Assembly: GCA_031425035.1 (NCBI GenBank)
Contig: JANPIN010000124.1
Coordinates: 23,762 to 87,761 of the forward strand
Direction: 5' to 3'
Length of the DNA: 64,000 nucleotides
DNA from: M3007 sp031425035
Lineage (GTDB): Bacteria > Bacteroidota > Bacteroidia > Chitinophagales > Saprospiraceae
Numbering within the stretch: the stretch's first letter is position 1; each line of letters begins with the position of its first letter. The translations under genes were made by a program, and so were the position numbers. The notes under the pieces were generated by a model that saw only the letters and a list, made by a program, of their open reading frames with translations, searched no databases and had not been told where the DNA came from. Below, in pieces: positions 8,490 through 16,761 of the stretch.

Positions 8490-9836
8490 ATGAAAAAACA
8501 AATCGTCATCCTTGGTTCCGGTGAATCCGGTGTAGGTGCAGCCATTTTGGCCAAGCACCTGGGGTACGACGTATTTGTATCGGATAAAAGCCCTATTCCG
8601 GAAAAATTCAAGGCAGAACTGCAGAAACACGGCATTGTCTACGAAGAAAATCAACATACACTGGCTAAAATTTTAAAAGCCAGGGAGATCATAAAAAGTC
8701 CCGGCATCCCCGAAAAGACGGAGGTAATGCAGCTGATCCGGTCCAAGAAAATCAACGTGATCGGAGAGATCGAGTTCGCCTACCGCCACGCCGGAAAATG
8801 CCGTATTGTCGCCATCACCGGCTCCAACGGCAAAACGACCACGACGGAGCTGACCTATCACCTGCTGAAAACCGCCGGGTTAAACGTGCGCAAAGGCGGC
8901 AACGTCGGCAACAGTTTCGCCCGCATGGTCGACGAAGACTGGGCGAAGAATAAAGAACAGGATGAAAGCCGGGTATTTGTACTCGAAGTCTCCAGTTTCC
9001 AACTGGATGATATACAGGACTTTCAACCGAAAATAGCCGTGCTGCTGAACATTACGCCCGATCACCTGGACCGCTACGAGTATAAAATGGAGAACTATGT
9101 GCGCTCCAAGTTTCGGATAACGATGAATCAGAAACGCGGCGACGTTTTTATTTATAATGGGTTTGATCCGGTGGTGCTGAGTGGTCAGACGACTTTGAGT
9201 CGTCGGACCACGGGCAGCCAGCCCAACCAGATTGCTATTCGCAAAAACTTCCTTAAAGATGGCCTGATAAAGATCAGCCAGCATGATTTTGATTTACGGG
9301 AAACGGCTTTACGCGGACCACACAATGCTTTCAACGCAGCTTGTGCTATTCGTACGGCTTTGTTACTCGGCGCGAACGCGAAGAAAATTCAGCAGGGACT
9401 GAACTCTTTCCAGACGCCGCCGCATCGCCTGGAAAAAGTGACCGAGGTAAAAGGCGTGACCTATATCAACGACTCCAAAGCGACCAACGTGGATTCGGTT
9501 TTCTATGCCCTGCAAGCCATGGAAACCCCCACCGTCTGGATTGTCGGCGGACAGGATAAGGGCAATGATTACACGCCGCTGTTGCCCTGGGTGGAGAAAA
9601 AAGTGAAAGCCATTGTGTGTATGGGCCTGGATAATAGCAAGATTATCAGCGCCTTCGGGCCACTGCAAAAACCAACGGTAGAAACGCGCAGTGCGGAAGA
9701 AGCGGTTAAAAAAGCGACGGAATTAGCCGTCAATGGCGATACAGTTTTACTCAGTCCGGCCTGCGCGAGTTTTGATTTATTCAAGAACTACGAGGACCGG
9801 GGCGATCAGTTCAAACAAGCAGTCAAAAACCTTTAA
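8490..9836 (+). CDS. murD: MurD, UDP-MurNAc-L-Ala:D-Glu ligase
   Basis: 448 residues. Adds D-glutamate to UDP-MurNAc-L-Ala in the cytoplasm. Seen: N-terminal Rossmann GSGESGVGAAI (9-19), ATP loop GSNGKTTTTE (111-120), central EVSSFQLD, and C-terminal IVGGQDKGNDY and LLSPACASFD. Odd: residues about 231-241 (SGQTTLSRRTT) are encoded by a perfect REP-like hairpin (9181-9211). The protein reads through it in frame, and all catalytic motifs are intact. Confidence 0.97.
   Translation: MKKQIVILGSGESGVGAAILAKHLGYDVFVSDKSPIPEKFKAELQKHGIVYEENQHTLAKILKAREIIKSPGIPEKTEVMQLIRSKKINVIGEIEFAYRHAGKCRIVAITGSNGKTTTTELTYHLLKTAGLNVRKGGNVGNSFARMVDEDWAKNKEQDESRVFVLEVSSFQLDDIQDFQPKIAVLLNITPDHLDRYEYKMENYVRSKFRITMNQKRGDVFIYNGFDPVVLSGQTTLSRRTTGSQPNQIAIRKNFLKDGLIKISQHDFDLRETALRGPHNAFNAACAIRTALLLGANAKKIQQGLNSFQTPPHRLEKVTEVKGVTYINDSKATNVDSVFYALQAMETPTVWIVGGQDKGNDYTPLLPWVEKKVKAIVCMGLDNSKIISAFGPLQKPTVETRSAEEAVKKATELAVNGDTVLLSPACASFDLFKNYEDRGDQFKQAVKNL
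9181..9211 (+). repeat. REP-like hairpin inside murD
   Basis: Stem GTGGTC / GACCAC, an A-G mismatch, inner stem GACGACT / AGTCGTC, loop of 3. The core GTC-N-GACG ... CGTC-N-GAC is shared with the three hairpins at 45855-45991, including the position of the mismatch. Confidence 0.75.
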
Positions 9837-9847
9837 ATACGGAAGTT

Positions 9848-9994
9848 ATGACGACCATTCTTTTTTCGCAACCATTTCTCGTGCTGTTCGGGGTGATTTT
9901 GCTGATGGTTATTTTTAAAAGCCGCTTTCACAGCGCAACGGAGTTTTTAGGGAAAATGAAGAAGAATAACCAGCAGGAACGCTCGAGGATTTAG
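9848..9994 (+). CDS. Small single-pass membrane protein (48 residues)
   Basis: ATG at 9848, stop TAG at 9992-9994. Translation starts MTTILFSQPFLVLFGVIL, giving one hydrophobic segment (about 4-23) followed by a basic, polar tail rich in Lys, Asn, Gln and Arg. It begins 11 bases after murD and ends before the repeat array in front of ftsW. Topology resembles small divisome accessory proteins, but I know no family for it. Supported by the tight spacing on the same strand and a coherent membrane segment; comparison in relatives would decide. Confidence 0.55.
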   Translation: MTTILFSQPFLVLFGVILLMVIFKSRFHSATEFLGKMKKNNQQERSRI

Positions 9995-10003
9995 ATGCAC
10001 CTC

Positions 10004-10060
10004 CCCAATAACCAATAACCAATAACCATTAACCACCCCAATAACCAACAACCAATAACT
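10004..10060 (+). repeat. CCAATAA heptamer array before ftsW
   Basis: Tandem 7-base units CCAATAA / CCATTAA / CCAACAA, ending 6 bases before the ftsW start. The same unit occurs at 30148-30180. Confidence 0.85.
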
Positions 10061-10066
10061 AAAAAA

Positions 10067-11194
10067 ATGGCACTCGGTAATCGCATTGCAGCAGAATTAA
10101 AAGGTGATCGTACCATTTGGATGATCATCGCTGTGCTGAGCCTGTTCAGCATCCTGGCCGTGTATTCGGCGACGGGCTCGCTGGCCTGGTCGGCGCGGGG
10201 CGGCGATACCACGATCTACCTCATTACCCACATGGTGCGGCTGGCTTTCGGTCTGTTCCTGATATACATGTGTCACCTGCTGCACTACCGGAAATACCAG
10301 CAAATAGCGCCTTTCCTGATGCTGGCGGCGGTACCGCTACTCGCTTTTACTTTGTTTTTTGGCCATAGTATCAACTCCGCTAATCGCTGGATCGGGGTGG
10401 GCGGTTTTAGTTTCCAGCCTTCCGAACTGGCGAAAATCGCGCTGATCATTTACGTAGCCCGCGAATTAACCCGCAAACAGGAGTATATCAACAGTTTCAA
10501 GGATGCGTTCATGCCGATCATTATTCCAGTGGTACTCATCTGCGGACTCATCGCGCCGGCCAACCTGTCGACCGCCCTGATCCTGTTCGCGACCTGTATT
10601 GCGCTCATGTTCATTGGCCGGGTGAGCTGGAAGTACATTTTCCTGATGGGTTTGCTCGGGTTGGTGGTGTTCGCGGGTTTGATCGTCGTTGGTCGTTTCG
10701 CCCCCGAACTCGTGCGGGTAGATACCTGGGTGTCGCGCGTACAGGAGTTTTTGCATAGCGAAGACGGCGGTTATCAGGTGCAGCAGGCCAAAATCGCCAT
10801 TGCCCGCGGCGGTCTGATTGGCGAAGGTCCAGGCAACTCGATCATTCGCAACTTCCTGCCCTACGCTTACGCCGACTTTATTTACGCCATTATTTGCGAG
10901 GAATACGGCCTGATCGGCGGGACGGCCGTGCTGGTTTTATACGTACTCCTGTTTTTGCGCAGCGTAAAACTGGTGACGAAAAGCCCCAAAGCTTTCGGCG
11001 CTTTCCTGGCCATCGGTTTGAGCCTGATGTTGACGGTACAGGCATTAGCAAATATTGCAGTGACGGTTAATCTCGTGCCGGCCACGGGGGTCACACTGCC
11101 GCTCATTTCGATGGGCGGCACCAGTATGCTGTTTACTTGTATTTCACTGGGAATGATATTGAGTGTGAGCAAGTTTATTGAAGGATTGGAATAG
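10067..11194 (+). CDS. ftsW: FtsW, septal SEDS peptidoglycan polymerase
   Basis: 375 residues, about ten membrane segments. SEDS glycosyltransferase that polymerises lipid II at the septum with FtsI. Seen: family blocks RWIGVGGFSFQPSELAK, GGYQVQQAKIAIARGG followed by GEGPGNS, and YADFIYAIICEEYGLIGG; the loop block includes the conserved Ser-Glu-X-Ala/Gly-like surroundings. Choice of FtsW over RodA is by dcw location. Preceded by the CCAATAA array and followed at once by the left arm of the four-helix-bundle element. Confidence 0.95.
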   Translation: MALGNRIAAELKGDRTIWMIIAVLSLFSILAVYSATGSLAWSARGGDTTIYLITHMVRLAFGLFLIYMCHLLHYRKYQQIAPFLMLAAVPLLAFTLFFGHSINSANRWIGVGGFSFQPSELAKIALIIYVARELTRKQEYINSFKDAFMPIIIPVVLICGLIAPANLSTALILFATCIALMFIGRVSWKYIFLMGLLGLVVFAGLIVVGRFAPELVRVDTWVSRVQEFLHSEDGGYQVQQAKIAIARGGLIGEGPGNSIIRNFLPYAYADFIYAIICEEYGLIGGTAVLVLYVLLFLRSVKLVTKSPKAFGAFLAIGLSLMLTVQALANIAVTVNLVPATGVTLPLISMGGTSMLFTCISLGMILSVSKFIEGLE

Positions 11195-11549
11195 AAAAGG
11201 GTTTAGAGGGGTTTAGAAAAGGGTTTAGAGGGGTTTAGGAAGGCACAACATTGAATTGCAATTTTAATTTTTAATAAATCAAACGAATGCAACACGTATA
11301 TGCTTTTGAGAAAATGGTAGCCTGGCAGATTGCACGGCAGACAAGTAAAAGTCTGTATATGGCGACTAAAGCTTTTCCGAAGGAAGAATTATTCGGCGAT
11401 GCATTACGGACTGAATTTCAGAAAATAACCTATCATATTAATAAACTGGTCAATCGTTCAACTGATAATTTGCAAGAACCGGAATGGCCTTATAGCCCTT
11501 CCTAGCCAACTAAACCCCTCTAAACCCTTTTTTCTAAACCCCTCTAAAC
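11195..11549 (+). mobile_element. Palindrome-bounded element carrying a four-helix-bundle gene
   Basis: Seen: left arm 11195-11238 (two GGGTTTAGAGGGGTTTAG units) and right arm 11510-11549 (two CTAAACCCCTCTAAAC units) are inverted copies that match almost perfectly over 40 bases. The left arm abuts the ftsW stop; the right arm ends 17 bases before murG. The only gene inside is a truncated S23-type ORF. Known: S23 genes lie in 23S rRNA intervening sequences bounded by stem-forming repeats, so the layout is similar. Gene-free relatives: 1900-1938, 50870-50943, and the interior of 51074-51231. Confidence 0.7.
11287..11505 (+). CDS. Four-helix bundle protein (S23/IVP family), C-terminally truncated
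   Basis: 72 residues against about 115-125 for the family. The N-terminal part fits: FEKMVAWQIARQTSKSLY as helix 1 and TKAFPKEELFGDALR as the loop and start of helix 2. The expected continuation (the RRAAxSIxxNIAEG region) is replaced by unrelated residues and an early stop just before the right repeat arm. Family members were first found inside 23S rRNA intervening sequences and are related to Avd of diversity-generating retroelements; their role is unclear. No reverse transcriptase is near. Probably decaying. Confidence 0.65.
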   Translation: MQHVYAFEKMVAWQIARQTSKSLYMATKAFPKEELFGDALRTEFQKITYHINKLVNRSTDNLQEPEWPYSPS

Positions 11550-11566
11550 AAACAACACCACATCAC

Positions 11567-12679
11567 ATGCCTAACAAACAAATAAAAATCCTCATTACGG
11601 GCGGCGGTACCGGCGGGCATATTTTCCCGGCCATCGCCATTGCTGACGCCATCCGGCGGCTATGGCCCGATGCGGACATTTTGTTTGTGGGCGCCAACGG
11701 CAAAATGGAAATGGAGCGCGTACCGCAGGCCGGTTACGCCATCGAAGGATTGAATATTGCGGGTTTCCAACGCAATTTCAGTCTGCGCAACCTGAGCTTT
11801 CCCTACAAGCTGTTCACCAGCCTGTGGAAAGCGCGCCAACTCGTGCAGCGCTATCAACCCGATGTGGTCGTCGGCACGGGCGGTTATGCCTCTGGGCCGG
11901 TCATGCGGGCAGCACAACGGGCCGGCATTCCGACGCTGATCCAGGAGCAAAACTCCTATGCCGGGTTGACCAATAAACTGCTTGGCAAACGCGCCAGTAC
12001 CGTCTGCGTGGCATACGACCACATGGAAAAGTTCTTTCCGGCCGAGAAAATCGTGTATACCGGCAATCCGGTGCGGCAGGACATCCTGCATATTCAGGGC
12101 AAACGGCTGGAGGGTATTGCTTACTACGGACTGGATCCGGATAAGAAAACCATCGCCGTCATTGGGGGTAGTTTAGGTGCGCGCACGCTGAATTCTGCCA
12201 TGAAAAAAGGCTATGAATTATTGAAAACCAGCGACGTGCAGGTGCTGTGGCAGTGTGGTAAATTCTATGAAGAAATCTACAAAGGCTGTGACACGGCGCA
12301 ACTCCCAAATGTGAAAATGCAGGCTTTCATAGACCGGATGGACCTGCTGTACGCTGCCGCCGACGTGGTGGTTTCGCGCGCCGGAGCATTGAGTATTAGT
12401 GAGTTATGCCTGGTCGGCAAACCGGCTGTGCTGGTACCTTCGCCCAATGTGGCCGAGGATCACCAGTCCAAAAACGCGCTGGCCCTGGTCGAGAAAGCCG
12501 CCGCCCGCCTGGTACGGGATGCCGATGCCAAAGAGAAAATGTTGTCAGAAGCCTTCCTGATCCTGACGAATGAAGCCTTGGAATTCAGTCTGAGCGAAAG
12601 CATCCGCCAGTTGGGTCGCCCCAATGCCGCCGAAGTCATCGCCCGCGAAGTCATGAAATTAACGAAAAAACACGTTTAA
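11567..12679 (+). CDS. murG: MurG, lipid II synthase (GlcNAc transferase)
   Basis: 370 residues, GT28 family. Transfers GlcNAc from UDP-GlcNAc to lipid I at the inner face of the cytoplasmic membrane. Seen: N-terminal glycine loop GGGTGGH (12-18), second-domain IGGSLGARTLN, and the nucleotide-sugar site SRAGALSISELCLVGKPAVLVPSP. Sits between the four-helix-bundle element and a lipoprotein gene; the cluster order murG-murC is typical. Confidence 0.97.
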   Translation: MPNKQIKILITGGGTGGHIFPAIAIADAIRRLWPDADILFVGANGKMEMERVPQAGYAIEGLNIAGFQRNFSLRNLSFPYKLFTSLWKARQLVQRYQPDVVVGTGGYASGPVMRAAQRAGIPTLIQEQNSYAGLTNKLLGKRASTVCVAYDHMEKFFPAEKIVYTGNPVRQDILHIQGKRLEGIAYYGLDPDKKTIAVIGGSLGARTLNSAMKKGYELLKTSDVQVLWQCGKFYEEIYKGCDTAQLPNVKMQAFIDRMDLLYAAADVVVSRAGALSISELCLVGKPAVLVPSPNVAEDHQSKNALALVEKAAARLVRDADAKEKMLSEAFLILTNEALEFSLSESIRQLGRPNAAEVIAREVMKLTKKHV

Positions 12680-12690
12680 ATCAAGCAAAA

Positions 12691-13053
12691 ATGAAATATA
12701 CCATCTTATTATTTGCCCTGAGTCTATTGCTGGTGAACTGCCAGAAAACCAATGATAAAAACCCGATGCTGCTGGGTAAATGGCAGGGAGAAAACTGGCT
12801 GGTCTTTGATAAACCATCCGGCAACGACGCCAGTCAGGTGCATTTTGAATTTAAAGAAGATGGCAGTTATAATGCCCAATTCGGCGCACAAAATCAGACC
12901 GGTACCTGGCGCACGGAAAAGGATAAACTCTATACGACCGAGACCGGCAAACAAGAGATCATGGTCAAGTTACTGAAATACGACGGCGCAAATCTGAATT
13001 TTGAAATGAACCGCGGCGGACAGAAAGAGACGCTGGAAATGAAGAAGTTATAA
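12691..13053 (+). CDS. Lipocalin-like lipoprotein of unknown function
   Basis: 120 residues. Signal peptide ends in a lipobox (LLVNC, Cys near 17), so it is probably lipid-anchored. The rest (LLGKWQGENWLVFD, then several short beta strands with alternating polar and apolar residues) fits the small lipocalin-like barrel often annotated in Bacteroidota. Only 11 bases after murG, so likely co-transcribed. No ligand can be named. The stop codon runs into the heptamer array before murC. Confidence 0.75.
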   Translation: MKYTILLFALSLLLVNCQKTNDKNPMLLGKWQGENWLVFDKPSGNDASQVHFEFKEDGSYNAQFGAQNQTGTWRTEKDKLYTTETGKQEIMVKLLKYDGANLNFEMNRGGQKETLEMKKL

Positions 13054-13115
13054 CCCCTGACCCCTGACCCCTGACCCCTGACCCCTGACTCCTGACCCCT
13101 GACCCCTGACCCCTA
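13053..13115 (+). repeat. ACCCCTG heptamer tandem array before murC
   Basis: Nine nearly identical 7-base units (ACCCCTG, once ACTCCTG) fill the gap and end five bases before the murC start. Confidence 0.95.
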
Positions 13116-13120
13116 AAAAA

Positions 13121-14491
13121 ATGCATTTCAACGACGTAAAACGCATCTACTTCATCGGCATCGGCGGCATCGGCATGTCGGCCCTGGCCCGTTATTTCCG
13201 CCTGCATGGCGCAGAGGTATTTGGCTATGACCGCACACCCACCGCATTGACCCGCGCTTTAGAAGCCGAAGGCATGCAGGTGCACTACGACGATGACGTG
13301 ACGCAGATTCCGCAAGACGTTGATCTGGTGGTCTTTACGCCGGCTGTGCCGAAAGATCACCGCGAACTGAACTGGTTCCGGGAAAATAATTATCCGATAA
13401 AAAAACGCTCCGAAGTGCTGGGTCTGATCAGTCAGGCCAAACGGTGCATCGCCATCGCCGGTACGCATGGTAAAACCACCACCACCACGATGGCTGCCTG
13501 GTTACTGCGCTCCTGCGGGATCGACGCCACGGCTTTTCTGGGCGGCATTTCGGCCAATTTCGAGAATAATTTCGTGGAAGGCGCCAGCGACTGGGTCGTG
13601 GTGGAAGCCGATGAATACGACCGCAGTTTCCTGCAACTCCATCCGGAGATCGTCATCATCAACTCCATCGATGCCGATCACCTGGATATTTATGGTTCCG
13701 CGGAAGCGGTGGTGGACAGCTACGAGCAGTTCATCCGCCAGATCAAACCGGGTGGCAAACTGATCTACCGCCATGGACTGCCGCTTGAAAAAGTGGCCGA
13801 TGAACTGCGTACTGCGGGTCGCCACGTCTTCACGTTCGGTATCGACGAAGGCGACTACGAAGCCTTTGACGTGCGGGTGGAAGATGGACAAATGGCGTTC
13901 GGCCTGCGTTCTACGATCTTCAATTTCAGTCACTTGCGCATGGACTACCCCGGCCGGCACAACGTGCTGAATGCTACCGCCGCTATGGCCGCCACGTTAA
14001 CGGCAGGTGGCTTCACCCCGGAACTTCCGGCGGCGCTGGCGGGTTTCCGGGGAGTCAAACGGCGCTTCGAGTTCATTGTGCGCACGCCGGAACTGGTGTA
14101 TATTGATGATTATGCCCACCATCCGGCCGAGTTGGAAGCCGCCATTTCGGCAGCGCGCATGCTGTATCCGGACCGCAAGATCACCGGTATTTTCCAGCCG
14201 CACCTGTTCAGCCGCACCCGCGATTTCGTAGAAGATTTCGCCGCCGCCCTGGATAAGCTGGACGAAATAATCCTGCTGGATATTTACCCGGCCCGCGAAC
14301 AACCTATTCCGGGCGTAACATCCAGAATGATTGCTGATTTAATGACTAACATAAACGTAAACCTGACCACCAAAGCAGAACTGCTGGACGTGTTAAAAAC
14401 CAAAAATCTGGAAGTTTTAATGACCATGGGCGCCGGAGATGTGGATACGATGATCGAACCCATTAAGCAGCTCCTAACTCCTAACTCCTAA
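13121..14491 (+). CDS. murC: MurC, UDP-MurNAc:L-Ala ligase
   Basis: 456 residues. Adds L-alanine to UDP-MurNAc, the first peptide step. Seen: Rossmann loop GIGGIGMSALA (13-23), ATP loop GTHGKTT (114-120), EADEYDRSF, and YAHHPAE in the C-terminal domain. Odd: the last residues (QLLTPNS) are encoded by CTCCTAA repeat units, so the array supplies the end of the protein and its stop codon. Inference: the ancestral C-terminus may have been replaced when the array expanded. Confidence 0.97.
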   Translation: MHFNDVKRIYFIGIGGIGMSALARYFRLHGAEVFGYDRTPTALTRALEAEGMQVHYDDDVTQIPQDVDLVVFTPAVPKDHRELNWFRENNYPIKKRSEVLGLISQAKRCIAIAGTHGKTTTTTMAAWLLRSCGIDATAFLGGISANFENNFVEGASDWVVVEADEYDRSFLQLHPEIVIINSIDADHLDIYGSAEAVVDSYEQFIRQIKPGGKLIYRHGLPLEKVADELRTAGRHVFTFGIDEGDYEAFDVRVEDGQMAFGLRSTIFNFSHLRMDYPGRHNVLNATAAMAATLTAGGFTPELPAALAGFRGVKRRFEFIVRTPELVYIDDYAHHPAELEAAISAARMLYPDRKITGIFQPHLFSRTRDFVEDFAAALDKLDEIILLDIYPAREQPIPGVTSRMIADLMTNINVNLTTKAELLDVLKTKNLEVLMTMGAGDVDTMIEPIKQLLTPNS

Positions 14492-14515
14492 CTCCTAACA
14501 CCTGACTCCTTACTC
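14470..14515 (+). repeat. CTCCTAA heptamer array across the murC stop and ftsQ start
   Basis: Units CTCCTAA (four), then CACCTGA and CTCCTTA. It covers the murC stop codon and runs to the GTG start of ftsQ. Confidence 0.9.
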
Positions 14516-15289
14516 GTGATAACTGCACCACGTCTCCGTTACGACCGCATTTCCTGGCTGGTTTTCCTGATCATCGTCGGGGTAGTACTGCTGTCGTCGG
14601 TGGCCCGCAAGAAGAGCAGTTTTGCCAATAGTGTCGAAGTAGCCGTGCAGCCGCTCGAAACCGGCGATAAACTGATCAGTGAGCGCGATGTGAAACAGGC
14701 CCTGTTGAAATCTTTCGGCAATACCTTGGAAGGCACCGAACTGGCCCGCCTCGATGTGGAGCGTATGGAACGCGTACTGGAAGAAGATCCGTTCGTGTTC
14801 AAAGCCCAGACCTATGTGGATCAAAAAAATGTGCTCCATGTACAAATTAATCAGCGCGAACCCATACTCCGGGTGCTGGACAACAGTGGAGGTAACTACT
14901 ACCTGGACCAGAACGGTATCAAAATGCCGCCGTCCAAAAACTTCGCGGCCCGCGTTCTAGTGGCTACCGGCAATATCGCGCCCTATGCGCAGGACTTCCG
15001 CACCAAGAAACGCAACAGCCTGAAAGACCTGTTTGCCCTGACCCAGATCCTGCTGGCGGATGAGTTTTTTCGCCCGTTCATCCAGCAGATCCACGTGAAT
15101 AATGCCGGCGAGTTTATCCTCGTCCCGCTCATCGGTGATCAGAAAATCGTGCTCGGCAGCACCCGGAAAATGGATGACAAACTGCATCGCCTCAAGATAT
15201 TTTATCAGCAGGGCATGCCATACAGCGGTTGGAACGTGTACGAGACGATCAATTTGAAATACAATGGCCAGGTGGTGTGTCGGAAATGA
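14516..15289 (+). CDS. ftsQ: FtsQ-like cell division protein
   Basis: 257 residues. Short cytoplasmic N-terminus, one membrane segment (about 13-30), then a periplasmic part with a POTRA-like first domain (GDKLISERDVKQALLKSF) and a beta domain. FtsQ scaffolds FtsL/FtsB in the divisome. Start is GTG at 14516; no ATG gives a complete membrane segment. Position between murC and ftsA agrees. Ends 138 bases before ftsA, in a gap holding a strong promoter. Confidence 0.9.
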   Translation: MITAPRLRYDRISWLVFLIIVGVVLLSSVARKKSSFANSVEVAVQPLETGDKLISERDVKQALLKSFGNTLEGTELARLDVERMERVLEEDPFVFKAQTYVDQKNVLHVQINQREPILRVLDNSGGNYYLDQNGIKMPPSKNFAARVLVATGNIAPYAQDFRTKKRNSLKDLFALTQILLADEFFRPFIQQIHVNNAGEFILVPLIGDQKIVLGSTRKMDDKLHRLKIFYQQGMPYSGWNVYETINLKYNGQVVCRK

Positions 15290-15322
15290 GGGGCGGGTAT
15301 TTCAAAACAATTTGAAAGTTTT

Positions 15323-15353
15323 TTTGAAACAAAATATTTTAACAATACTTTTG
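15323..15353 (+). promoter_or_regulatory. ftsA-ftsZ promoter
   Basis: Perfect phylum consensus: TTTG (15323-15326), 19-base spacer, TACTTTTG (15346-15353). Expected start of transcription near 15360, about 65 bases before ftsA. It would let ftsAZ be expressed apart from the mraZ promoter. Confidence 0.8.
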
Positions 15354-15426
15354 TCGCGGGAAAGAGTTTCGCATCGTGGCAGAAGCAAGACAAATCTGAA
15401 ACTCAACCACTTAAACAGATCAAATT

Positions 15427-16761
15427 ATGACGGAATTACTCCCACAACCCCACGATGTGGTCGTCGCACTGGACATTGGTACCACGAAAGTGTGTTGCCT
15501 GGCCGGACGTAAAAACAGCCATGGCAAACTCGAGGTTCTCGGGGTTGGCAAAGTCGAAAGCGTCGGCGTACTGCGCGGCGTGGTCAGCAACATCGAAAAA
15601 ACGGTCAACGCCATCCGCGAAGCCGTCGAAATCGCTGAACGCAATGCCGGTATGAAGTTTCGCTCGGTGCACGTCGGTATTGCCGGCCAGCACATCAAGA
15701 GCCTGCAGCACCGCGGCATCCTGACCCGCGAGAGCGATCACACCGAAATCGCCCGCCGCGATATTGACCGCATTGTCAATGACATGTTCAAACTCGTGCT
15801 GCCTCCCGGCGACAAGATCATCCACGTGTTCCCGCAGGAATTCACCGTGGACAGCGAGCAAGGCATCACCGACCCGATCGGTATGTGCGGCGTTCGTCTG
15901 GAAGCCAACTTCCACATCATCACCGGGCAGATCACCGCGGTCAATAATATTTTCCGCTGCATCGAAAAGGCCGGCCTGAAAGTCGCTGACCTGACCCTCG
16001 AACCCATCGCCAGCGCCGACGCCACCCTCTCCGATGAGGAAAAGCAGGCCGGCGTAGCCCTGGTCGACATCGGTGGCGGCACTACGGACATCACGGTTTT
16101 CCACGAAGGCATTATTCGCCACACGGCGGTCATTCCTTTCGGCGGCAACGTGATCACCGCCGATATTAAAGAAGGCTGCACCGTGATGCAACCGCAGGCG
16201 GAAAAGCTGAAAGTGAAATTCGGTTCGGCCCTCGCCAATGAGGTGTACGACAACCGGATCATCACCATCCCGGGTCTTAAAGGCCGCGACCACAAGGAGA
16301 TCAGCGAGAAAAACCTCGCCCGCATCATCCAGGCGCGCATGGAAGAAGTACTCGACTACGTGCTCTGGGAAATCCGGCGCAGCGGCTACGAGCGCAAACT
16401 CATCGGTGGGGTCGTACTCACCGGCGGCGGCGCCCTGATGGCCCATGCCGAGCAGCTCACCGAGTTGCATACCGGTATGTCCTGCCGCATCGGCGTCCCC
16501 GTGGAACTGCTGGCCCACGGCTATCAGGAACGCGTGAACAGCCCCATCTTCAGCACCGCTATCGGTCTGCTGCTGCGGGGTTTGCAGGATCTGGATCCGT
16601 CGAAAGCACCCGTCGAGGAGCCGAAGGCCGCCAACGTGGAGGAAACAAGAGAACCGTCAAACGTATCGGAAGAAAAAGGGCCTTCGTGGTTCGATAACGT
16701 GTTCAAGAAAACCAAGGAATGGTTCGAAGCTGAACCGGATATGGACTTCAACAAAAAATAA
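15427..16761 (+). CDS. ftsA: FtsA, actin-like membrane tether of FtsZ
   Basis: 444 residues. Actin-fold ATPase that anchors FtsZ filaments and recruits later division proteins. Seen: phosphate 1 loop ALDIGTTKVCCLAG, phosphate 2 loop VDIGGGTTDITVF, adenosine motif LTGGGALMAH, and a C-terminal amphipathic helix (WFDNVFKKTKEWF) after an acidic linker for membrane binding. Own promoter upstream; followed by ftsZ after a 123-base gap with an inverted repeat. Confidence 0.97.
   Translation: MTELLPQPHDVVVALDIGTTKVCCLAGRKNSHGKLEVLGVGKVESVGVLRGVVSNIEKTVNAIREAVEIAERNAGMKFRSVHVGIAGQHIKSLQHRGILTRESDHTEIARRDIDRIVNDMFKLVLPPGDKIIHVFPQEFTVDSEQGITDPIGMCGVRLEANFHIITGQITAVNNIFRCIEKAGLKVADLTLEPIASADATLSDEEKQAGVALVDIGGGTTDITVFHEGIIRHTAVIPFGGNVITADIKEGCTVMQPQAEKLKVKFGSALANEVYDNRIITIPGLKGRDHKEISEKNLARIIQARMEEVLDYVLWEIRRSGYERKLIGGVVLTGGGALMAHAEQLTELHTGMSCRIGVPVELLAHGYQERVNSPIFSTAIGLLLRGLQDLDPSKAPVEEPKAANVEETREPSNVSEEKGPSWFDNVFKKTKEWFEAEPDMDFNKK

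Noticed and set aside
11287..11505. Avd protein of a diversity-generating retroelement
   Set aside because: Same four-helix fold family, but no reverse transcriptase, template repeat or variable repeat is found in the window.
13053..13115. CRISPR array
   Set aside because: Units are 7 bases in direct tandem without spacers, and no cas genes are present.
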